Part shown: one piece after another, positions 7,418-14,630 of the stretch
Layout of the letters: the number at the start of each line of letters is the position of its first letter
How positions within the stretch are numbered: the stretch's first letter is position 1
DNA from: an uncultured Bacilli bacterium
GTDB taxonomy: Bacteria > Bacillota_I > Bacilli_A > RFN20 > CAG-631
Length of the DNA: 28,709 bases
NCBI GenBank assembly: GCA_934202505.1
Contig: CAKPXW010000008.1
Location: 1 to 28,709, forward strand
Direction: 5' to 3'
The notes under the pieces: generated by a model
The model's input: only the letters and a program-made list of their open reading frames with translations
What the model was told of the DNA's origin: nothing
The model's database searches: none
Position numbers and translations under genes: made by a program

Positions 7418-8656
7418 ATGAAAATAAAAAAGGATAAAGAAAATACAATAAAGTCAATTTTATTGATAATTGTATGTTGGATAATATATGTTTCGACATA
7501 TATTGGAAAACTTGGCTATACAGCTAATATTATTCAAATTGAAAAGTTTTTTTCTATATCTCATGCTTCTGCTGGCTTAGTTAGTACAATTTTTTTCTTT
7601 TCATATGGCATTGGCCAAGTATTTAATGGAATATTTTCTAAAAAGTTAAATATCAAATATACAATTTTTGTATGTTTATTAGTTTCTGCTTGTTGTAATT
7701 TATGTGTTGGAATTACAACATCATTTAATATTATAAAAATTATTTGGTTAATTAATGGAATCTGCCTATCAACATGTTGGCCTTTATTAATAAGAGTTTT
7801 ATCTACAAATTTAGATGAAAAATATTTTCCTAAAGCTGTAATTATAATGGGAACAACAGTAGCTTGTGGAACAATATTGGTTTACGGATTAAGTGCTTTA
7901 TTTGTTTATCTTGGAAATTTTAAACTAATTTTTTATTTAGCCACAATTTTATTACCAATAATTGCTTGTATATGGTTTATTTCTTTTAATAAACTTATAA
8001 ATAATGTTACAGCTAAAGAAGAAGTAAAAATAAATTCTATAAAATCTAAAAAGGAATCCAATCTTTTTATTTATACAATTGCTATTTTTGTTGTATTTGC
8101 TATAATTACTAATCTTATAAAAGATGGAATTACAACATGGATGCCATTAATTATTAAAGAAAAATATAATATTTCTGATTCAAATAGTATTTTACTAACA
8201 TTAGTTTTACCAATTATTTCAATTTTTGGAACTTATTTTGCCGTAATGCTTAATAAACATATAAAAAATTTTGTTTTTATAATGTCAATTAATTATTTTT
8301 TAACAACAATTTTATTATTAAATGTAATAATTTTTAAACAATTAAGTTTATTATTTTTAATAATAATTCTATCTTTAATTTCACTTTTTATGTCTTCAGT
8401 TAATAATGTAGTAACTTCAATGGCTCCAATATATTGGAAAGATAGAGTCAATTCAGGAATGTTTGCTGGCATTATGAATGGATGTTGTTATCTTGGTAGT
8501 ATGCTTAGTTCCTATTTTTTAGGATATATAGCTGATAGATATAACTTTAATATGGTATTTGTAGTGTTAATATTGGCTTGTGTGCTTGTTATTATGTTAT
8601 CTACTATATATTTAATACTAAATATTATTAATAGAAAAAAAGCAATTTTGCATTAA
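7418..8656 (+). CDS. MFS transporter, organophosphate/hexose-phosphate (OPA)-like
   Basis: A 412-residue polytopic membrane protein with about 12 predicted helices in two halves and a hydrophilic loop near residues 195-215. The N-terminal 'YIGKLGYTANI' and the second-half 'KDGITTWMPLIIKEKYNIS' resemble the organophosphate:phosphate antiporter group (GlpT/UhpT-like), and the C-terminal 'GMFAGIMNGCCYLGSMLSS' fits that fold. The substrate cannot be assigned. It follows pdp by 2 bp without a clear ribosome binding site and is probably translationally coupled to it; it may carry a sugar phosphate or nucleoside-derived compound, but this is only a guess from position. It ends the acpS operon. Confidence 0.75.
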   Translation: MKIKKDKENTIKSILLIIVCWIIYVSTYIGKLGYTANIIQIEKFFSISHASAGLVSTIFFFSYGIGQVFNGIFSKKLNIKYTIFVCLLVSACCNLCVGITTSFNIIKIIWLINGICLSTCWPLLIRVLSTNLDEKYFPKAVIIMGTTVACGTILVYGLSALFVYLGNFKLIFYLATILLPIIACIWFISFNKLINNVTAKEEVKINSIKSKKESNLFIYTIAIFVVFAIITNLIKDGITTWMPLIIKEKYNISDSNSILLTLVLPIISIFGTYFAVMLNKHIKNFVFIMSINYFLTTILLLNVIIFKQLSLLFLIIILSLISLFMSSVNNVVTSMAPIYWKDRVNSGMFAGIMNGCCYLGSMLSSYFLGYIADRYNFNMVFVVLILACVLVIMLSTIYLILNIINRKKAILH

Positions 8657-8687
8657 ATGTTGTTTGTTATTGCAATTAGAGGGTTTA

Positions 8688-8716
8688 TTGGAAAATAATT
8701 TGTTATATGATATAAT
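8688..8716 (+). promoter_or_regulatory. Promoter with extended -10 for the 8746 gene
   Basis: TTGGAA (8688-8693), a 17-bp spacer and TATAAT (8711-8716) with the TGn extension at 8708-8710. The ribosome binding site of the next gene (TAGGAGAT) lies about 15 bp downstream. The downstream gene is therefore transcribed separately from the acpS operon. Confidence 0.7.
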
Positions 8717-8745
8717 TTTATCATAATTAATAGGAGATATTAAAA

Positions 8746-9777
8746 ATGGGTACTGGTATAAAATTAAAGCCATCATTTGCTATGGACTCTATAGCATTAA
8801 TTGATATATTGTCAAGTGATTATAATAATATTTTTTCACCAAAAGAAATGATAAAAGAATATCAAAAAATAAAGAAATTATTAAAAAATGAACTTGAGCC
8901 TTTAAGTATTGATTATAAAATATTATGTAAATTATTAGCTTATTATTTAACAAAAGAGCAACTATCAACATATACTCTTGATGATTTAATTAAAACTTTT
9001 GAAAATATAGAGACAGTTATTGAAGTAGTTAGTAAAAAAATAGAAAATATTATTGAAGAAAAAAATGAATTTGCATGTATCTTTAATATGTTAAGAAATG
9101 GGTTTGAAGAAGCAATAGTTAATAATCTTAAAGCCTTAAAGAAAATAAATTTTGAAAGTTATTATGCTAAAAACATTTTACCTTTAATTGAAACATATAT
9201 TAAAGATTATGAAGACACTATTCAAGAAAAACAAATAAGCGACACATTTAAAATGATTAAACAAATCAAAAATGTTGATAATATAGAAAGTTTTACTATA
9301 TATATTTCATTTTTTATAAATTCACAAAAATTATCTTCTTTAAATAATATATATGTTTTAAATTATTTTGAAAATATGAATGTAAACTATTTAATACAAA
9401 TGATCATTTATGATTGTTTAAATGGATTTTTAAGCCAAAAAGTTATTAAGCAATATCTAAGTTATGTAAAGAAAAATCCATATTTAAAAGAATGTTATAA
9501 TGAAATGATCACTAAAAAATATTATCTTAGTAAAGATGATGAATTAAATCAAGCAATACAATATTATGCAATTGAAAAATTATGCAATGTTAGTCATGAA
9601 GAAATAGTACAAACATTAAAAGTATTGTTTATGAAGAAAAATCCAATGGCAATGTTAATTTTTGAAAAATTATGTAAAGAAGGTTTAAATACAAGTTATG
9701 AGATTTATTTGCAAAACTTATTTACAAATGATAAATTACTTCCAAATGATTTAGAAAGTTTTATCGATGAATTATAA
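8746..9777 (+). CDS. Unrecognised helical cytoplasmic protein
   Basis: I do not recognise this 343-residue protein. It is rich in Lys, Ile, Leu, Asn and Glu, is predicted almost entirely helical, and has no clear membrane segment, signal peptide, metal site or nucleotide-binding motif. The N-terminus ('MGTGIKLKPSFAMDSIALID') looks conserved in style. The rest resembles a solenoid of helices, and the C-terminal part has TPR/HEAT-like spacing ('AMLIFEKLCKEGLNTSYEIY'), though no repeat can be firmly defined. It has its own good promoter and an AGGAGAT ribosome binding site, and it is followed by a strong bidirectional terminator, so it is a single-gene transcription unit. Confidence 0.8.
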   Translation: MGTGIKLKPSFAMDSIALIDILSSDYNNIFSPKEMIKEYQKIKKLLKNELEPLSIDYKILCKLLAYYLTKEQLSTYTLDDLIKTFENIETVIEVVSKKIENIIEEKNEFACIFNMLRNGFEEAIVNNLKALKKINFESYYAKNILPLIETYIKDYEDTIQEKQISDTFKMIKQIKNVDNIESFTIYISFFINSQKLSSLNNIYVLNYFENMNVNYLIQMIIYDCLNGFLSQKVIKQYLSYVKKNPYLKECYNEMITKKYYLSKDDELNQAIQYYAIEKLCNVSHEEIVQTLKVLFMKKNPMAMLIFEKLCKEGLNTSYEIYLQNLFTNDKLLPNDLESFIDEL

Positions 9778-9805
9778 AAAAAGCTCAAAAAAATTGAGCT
9801 TTTTT
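9777..9805. terminator. Bidirectional terminator between convergent genes
   Basis: Perfect 12-bp arms AAAAAAGCTCAA (9777-9788) and TTGAGCTTTTTT (9794-9805) enclose a 5-nt loop. The T tract on one strand and the A tract on the other let it serve both the 8746 gene and the M16 protease gene. Confidence 0.9.
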
Positions 9806-12691
9806 TCATAATGTTATTTTCTTTGAAAATTCATTATATTCATTAATTCTATTTTCATTTCCAATTGTATATTTAGCTGAGTTTTTAGCAACTTTTTTAA
9901 ATAAATCACTAAATGAACGTAAATCATCTAAAGTAGTTGTTAATATTTCTTTCTTCTTTTGTCTTCTAAGTTTATTAGATATTTTATTTAAATAACATAA
10001 ATCTGCATCATTTATTAGATAATTTGTGGATCCTACAGGATCATAGTTTCCTACACAACCAATTATATATGTTTTTAAATCATCATCATCTAATTGAAGT
10101 TTTTCAATATATTTGTAAATATTTTCAAAAGCATTATATGTATTTTTAACATTAGGGTCACGATAAGAACTAAGAATTAAATCATTGTTATTATATAAAG
10201 AGATATTTGCTCCATATGCGCCACCTTTAACTCTAATTTTATTCCATAAATAATCATAACGTAGAATATGATTTAATACCGCAAAATGACCATTAACTTT
10301 ATATCCAAAATCAGTTATATTTACGCCCATAGAGTCAAAGTTAATTTGTGAAGGTATAATTAATGCTTTATTTTCTTTATTAATTATCTTAGCATTTAAT
10401 TTCTTTCTATTTTGTTTTGTGTTTAAATGTAATTTATTTACTTCTTCTTCTAGAAGTTCCATAATACTTTCATCACCAGATATAGATATAATTAAGTTAT
10501 TTTTATTAAATAATGTTTTTAATACATTTTTAAGTTTGTCTACTAATGCTTCAAAGTTGTCATTACTATTTAATTGTTTGATGAAGCAATAATAATTATA
10601 TCCACTTTGCATAGAATTAATTGCTCCAAGTTTTGAGCAGGAGGCTCTTGTTTCATTAATTACTGCACTTGGACTAATCATTAAAGAATTCTTAATACCA
10701 TTTTCTAATTGTAGTAATACGGTTTTGATTCTTTTAATATCAAAAATAGTGTTATCAACTATTTCATTAATTATTTTTGAAATGTAATTAATATTTTCTT
10801 TTAACGCTGAACAAGAAATTATAAATTTTGCATCACATTTAATCTTATCGTTACTATAAAAACTATTTGAAAAATATAAATCACCAAGATATGTCTTGAT
10901 ATAACTAATAAGATTTGTAGATGTATAATTTTTAGTGTCTAATTCTATTAATAGTGCTGATAGAATTTTTATATATGGTAAATCTTGAAGACTTATTGTT
11001 GCAGCATCAAAGTACATTTTTAAATAGCCAATGCCATTAGTTTGTAAATTATGATATAAGTACTTAGTTTTATCCTTTTGTATTTTTTTTGTAGGGATAG
11101 TAGGAACAAAGTAATGAATTTGATTAAGTTTTAAAGATGGAAGACATGCTAATTCTTCTTTAGTATCAATATGAGATTGATATTTGTTCAATCTTTTATT
11201 TTCTTGGATTAATTCTTTTAATTGTTCATCACTCATTGAATTTTTAATGTTGGCTAATTTTTCTTTTAATTTCTTTTCATTTTCTTCTTGTAAAGTTTTA
11301 CTTGGAAGTAAAGTGACAAGTGTATAATGGTTACTATTTAAGAAATATTTTTCTATTAACTTTTCAAAATAGCCATTATTAATTTCTTTTTTATAGAAAT
11401 CGAAATATTTTTGATATTCAAGATAATCTTCAAAAGGAATGTTATAGTTAAAACACTGCATTAGTGAAAAGGTCATATATAGACCTTTAGGGTCATTTCC
11501 ACTATCCATTTCCTTGTTTTTAAATTCTGCATTATTAATTGTGGCAAGTAAAGCTTTCTTATCAAGCCCATTTTTAACAATTTGTTTACAAGTGTTAATA
11601 AATATTTCATAAAATTTTTCTTTTTTATCGATATTTGATTTTTTTAATAAAATATTAAATGTTGGTAGTATTGCACCATCGTTAATATAGGAGGATACAT
11701 CTTGTCCAAGATTAGCATCTAATAAGGCTTTTTTTAAATAAGAATCATTAGATTCCATTAACACTTCATTAATTATTTGTAAGGCTTTAAGTTCTAAAGC
11801 GTTTTCATATTTGCATAAAGCAAAAGAAAGAGCAAAATAAGTGTTATCTTTTTCACTATCGTTTTTATCTATTGGATAATATTTACAAGCATCAAGATTA
11901 ATAATAGGATTAATTTCTTTTATTGTTATTTTTTCTACATTGCCATCATATTTTGATAGATATTCTTCGTCAAAAAATTTAAGTTTTTTAACAATATCCA
12001 TTTTTCCATACAAATAAATTAGTCCATTGCTTGGATGATAATGCTTTTTATAAAATTCTTGATAGTAATTGTAGGTAAGTGTAGGAATAACTTCAGGATC
12101 ACCTCCTGAATTATATTCATAATTACTTCCTTTATAAATTTGTTCATTAGCAAAATACATTAACTTACTATTTACAGTGGCAGTAGCCCCTTTCATTTCA
12201 TTATAAACAACACCTTTTATTGCTAATGGATCATTTAAATCATTTAATTCATAATGCCATCCTTCTTGTAAAAATGGTTTATTATCAATAATTGATAATG
12301 GAGCAAGGCAAGCATCCATATAAACGGATACTAAGTTATCGAAATCATCATCATTTAATGAAGCAACAGGATACATAGTAAAATCATCAGCAGTGAAAGC
12401 GTTTAAAAATGTAGCCATTGATCCTTTGATTAGATTTACAAAAGGCTCTTTTAGTGGATATTTTTTAGAGCCACAAAGAACAGAATGTTCAATAATATGA
12501 GCAATACCTGTAGAGTTTTCTGGAATAGTTTTAAATCCATAAGCAAAGCATTTATTGTTATCATCATTTTCAAGATAAACTAAAGTTGCTTTTGATTTTT
12601 GATGTAAAAATACATACATTGTTGAATCAATATCTTTAATTTGCTTGATTTCTAATAGTTTAAAATTATTTATAATATCATTAACTTTCAT
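9806..12691 (-). CDS. M16C (presequence-protease/insulinase-type) zinc metallopeptidase
   Basis: A 961-residue protein of the PreP-like M16C group, which degrades peptides inside a closed chamber. The inverted zinc motif HXXEH is seen in 'AHIIEHSVLCGS', and the distal Glu ligand lies in 'GVVYNEMKGA'. The family block 'LKEPFVNLIKGSMATFLNAF' and the C-terminal 'VKGGAYGANISLY' with 'SSYRDPN' complete the signature. No signal peptide is present, so it probably acts in the cytoplasm on oligopeptides. The start at 12691 is preferred over an upstream in-frame start at 12736: AGAAAGGA lies just ahead of it, and the -10 box (12720-12725) falls downstream of the longer start. It ends with TGA. Confidence 0.92.
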   Translation of the reverse strand: MKVNDIINNFKLLEIKQIKDIDSTMYVFLHQKSKATLVYLENDDNNKCFAYGFKTIPENSTGIAHIIEHSVLCGSKKYPLKEPFVNLIKGSMATFLNAFTADDFTMYPVASLNDDDFDNLVSVYMDACLAPLSIIDNKPFLQEGWHYELNDLNDPLAIKGVVYNEMKGATATVNSKLMYFANEQIYKGSNYEYNSGGDPEVIPTLTYNYYQEFYKKHYHPSNGLIYLYGKMDIVKKLKFFDEEYLSKYDGNVEKITIKEINPIINLDACKYYPIDKNDSEKDNTYFALSFALCKYENALELKALQIINEVLMESNDSYLKKALLDANLGQDVSSYINDGAILPTFNILLKKSNIDKKEKFYEIFINTCKQIVKNGLDKKALLATINNAEFKNKEMDSGNDPKGLYMTFSLMQCFNYNIPFEDYLEYQKYFDFYKKEINNGYFEKLIEKYFLNSNHYTLVTLLPSKTLQEENEKKLKEKLANIKNSMSDEQLKELIQENKRLNKYQSHIDTKEELACLPSLKLNQIHYFVPTIPTKKIQKDKTKYLYHNLQTNGIGYLKMYFDAATISLQDLPYIKILSALLIELDTKNYTSTNLISYIKTYLGDLYFSNSFYSNDKIKCDAKFIISCSALKENINYISKIINEIVDNTIFDIKRIKTVLLQLENGIKNSLMISPSAVINETRASCSKLGAINSMQSGYNYYCFIKQLNSNDNFEALVDKLKNVLKTLFNKNNLIISISGDESIMELLEEEVNKLHLNTKQNRKKLNAKIINKENKALIIPSQINFDSMGVNITDFGYKVNGHFAVLNHILRYDYLWNKIRVKGGAYGANISLYNNNDLILSSYRDPNVKNTYNAFENIYKYIEKLQLDDDDLKTYIIGCVGNYDPVGSTNYLINDADLCYLNKISNKLRRQKKKEILTTTLDDLRSFSDLFKKVAKNSAKYTIGNENRINEYNEFSKKITL

Positions 12692-12719
12692 AATAGGATC
12701 CTTTCTAAATGATAATAAA

Positions 12720-12748
12720 ATTATAACATGGAACATTTTAAATTTAAA
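12720..12748 (-). promoter_or_regulatory. Promoter for the M16 protease gene
   Basis: On the minus strand: TTTAAA (12743-12748), a 17-bp spacer and TATAAT (12720-12725) with the TGn extension (TGTTATAAT). The transcription start would fall near 12713, which supports translation from 12691. Confidence 0.6.
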
Positions 12749-12826
12749 TGAATATAATAAAATAGTAAGATAACTAATTCATATTTTATTTGAATTATGC
12801 ATAGTTATTTTATAAAGGATGAGAAA

Positions 12827-13681
12827 ATGTTTGGTAAAATAATAACTGCAGTGGTAACTCCTTTTGATGAGAGTAAAAAAATTGATTTTGAAAGTTTTAA
12901 AAAATTATTAAATCATTTAGTTAAAACTCATACAGATACAGTTTTAATTGCTGGAACTACTGGTGAGGCACCAACTTTAACAATTAATGAAAAAATAAGA
13001 TTGGTATGTTTTGCAAAAGAAATACTTCCAAGTAATGTAAAAGTAATGGTTGGCCTTGGAACAAATAATACTTTAACAACTTTAAAAGATATTAAGCGGT
13101 TTAATAAGATTAATGTAGATGGTTATTTGATAACTACCCCTTATTATAATAGACCATCACAAGAAGGATTATACCAACATTTTAAAGCTTGTGATGCTAT
13201 TGCAACAAAACCTATTATTATTTATAATGTTTTATCAAGATGTGGTGTTGAGGTTAATTTTAAAACAATAATAAGATTATACCATGATTGTAATCATATT
13301 GTAGGTTTAAAACATGCTTCGAGTAATATATCATTAATTTGTGCATTAAAAAAAGAATTACCAAATTTTTTAATTTATGGTGGAGAAGATCGTTATATAT
13401 TAGATGTTTTAAAAAATAATGGTGATGGGATAGTATCTGTTATCACGAATTATTATGGTAATGAAGTATATGAATTAATTAATGACTTTGAAAATGGTTT
13501 TGACAATTTGACATTATATGAATATTTGCAAATGATTTCTGAAATTGTCTTTATAGAATCATCACCATCTCCTATAAAATATATCCTATATAAAAACAAT
13601 TTAATTTTAAACTATTTAAGATTACCACTTGTTCCTCTTTCTAGCCCATTTAAACAATTAATAGACAATGTATTATGTTAA
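12827..13681 (+). CDS. dapA: 4-hydroxy-tetrahydrodipicolinate synthase (DapA family)
   Basis: It likely condenses pyruvate and aspartate semialdehyde in the lysine/diaminopimelate pathway, which supplies peptidoglycan precursors. The 284-residue protein carries the class I aldolase set: 'GTTGEAPTL' with Thr44 and Thr45, Tyr133 in 'IIYNVLSRCG', Arg138, and the Schiff-base Lys162 in 'VGLKHASSN'. The Arg138 supports DapA rather than N-acetylneuraminate lyase. The start at 12827 has AAGGATGAG just upstream; an in-frame ATG at 12797 lacks one. No other lysine gene is in the window. It is divergent from the M16 protease gene and ends in a shared terminator with trxB. Confidence 0.9.
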   Translation: MFGKIITAVVTPFDESKKIDFESFKKLLNHLVKTHTDTVLIAGTTGEAPTLTINEKIRLVCFAKEILPSNVKVMVGLGTNNTLTTLKDIKRFNKINVDGYLITTPYYNRPSQEGLYQHFKACDAIATKPIIIYNVLSRCGVEVNFKTIIRLYHDCNHIVGLKHASSNISLICALKKELPNFLIYGGEDRYILDVLKNNGDGIVSVITNYYGNEVYELINDFENGFDNLTLYEYLQMISEIVFIESSPSPIKYILYKNNLILNYLRLPLVPLSSPFKQLIDNVLC

Positions 13682-13688
13682 AAAAGTA

Positions 13689-13712
13689 AAGGACGATTTT
13701 CATATCGTCCTT
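13689..13712. terminator. Bidirectional terminator between dapA and trxB
   Basis: Perfect 9-bp arms AAGGACGAT (13689-13697) and ATCGTCCTT (13704-13712) enclose a 6-nt loop. An A-rich flank on the left gives a U-rich tail for the minus-strand transcript, and the right flank is TTAATTATTTT. The arm overlaps the trxB stop codon. Confidence 0.75.
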
Positions 13713-14628
13713 AATTATTTTCTTTACTATCTAAATAATTAACTGCCATAATAGCACTTATTGCGCCATCTGAACAAGCAGTAGTAACTTGTCTTACTTT
13801 TTTTACTCTACAATCACCAATAGCAAACAATCCAGGAGTCATAGTTTCCATTTGTTCATTGGCAATAATATAGCCATTTTTATCAAGTTCTACAACATTA
13901 GTAAAGTCTTCGTTGTTAGGAACTTGGCCGATTGCTATAAAGCAACCATTTACTTTTATAGTTAATTTTTCTTCTGTTTGAGTATTTATAAATTCTAATC
14001 CTTTTAAGATTTCATCATAAATAAACTTTTTTAAAGAAATATTTTTTATAATTTCAATGTTTTCTCTTTCTTTAACTCTTTTAACTAGAATATCATCAGC
14101 AAAGAATCGATCAAATAGCATACATAGATAAACTTTATTGCAAGTATTTGCAAGAAGTAAAGCATATTGTAAAGCAGTATTAGCATCACCAATAATTGCA
14201 ACATCTTGATTTTTAAAGAAGGCCCCATCACAAACGGCACAATAGGAAAGACCTTTTCCAATTAATTGTTCTTCACCGGCAATATTAATTTTTCTATGTT
14301 TTACACCTGTGGCAATAATAACAGATTTTGCTTCATATTTTCCAAAATCACCTTCAATATAGAAAATATCATCTTCTTTTTTTATGTGATGAATAGTATC
14401 TACATCAAAATCTACTCCTAAGTTTGTAATTTGTTCAAATAAATTTGCCGCTAATTCTTCACCAGATATTTCTTTAATTGAAGGATAATTTTCAACTTTT
14501 GGTGAGGTAGCAATTTGACCACCAAATGATTCTTTTTCTAATATTAGTACTTTTTTTCCACTTCTTAAAGCATATAGAGCAGCACTCATTCCTGCTACTC
14601 CACCGCCTATAATTAATACATCAATCAT
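13711..14628 (-). CDS. trxB: Thioredoxin reductase-like flavoprotein lacking NADPH-binding motifs
   Basis: A 305-residue two-domain flavoprotein of the low-molecular-weight thioredoxin reductase fold. FAD-binding 'IIGGGVAGMSAALYA' is at residues 6-20, the redox pair CAVCD is at Cys130/Cys133, and 'FAIGDCR' near the C-terminus closes the FAD site. The second nucleotide site is degenerate. The usual GGGNSA-type loop is GDANTA (147-152). The HRRxxxR motif that holds the NADPH 2'-phosphate is replaced by MLFDRFF (170-176). Clostridial ferredoxin-dependent flavin thioredoxin reductases are known to lack these motifs, so ferredoxin or another donor is a reasonable inference. It starts 2 bp after nrdD and shares its transcript; its likely substrate is the redoxin domain fused to NrdD. 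Confidence 0.88.
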   Translation of the reverse strand: MIDVLIIGGGVAGMSAALYALRSGKKVLILEKESFGGQIATSPKVENYPSIKEISGEELAANLFEQITNLGVDFDVDTIHHIKKEDDIFYIEGDFGKYEAKSVIIATGVKHRKINIAGEEQLIGKGLSYCAVCDGAFFKNQDVAIIGDANTALQYALLLANTCNKVYLCMLFDRFFADDILVKRVKERENIEIIKNISLKKFIYDEILKGLEFINTQTEEKLTIKVNGCFIAIGQVPNNEDFTNVVELDKNGYIIANEQMETMTPGLFAIGDCRVKKVRQVTTACSDGAISAIMAVNYLDSKENN

Positions 14629-14630
14629 GA

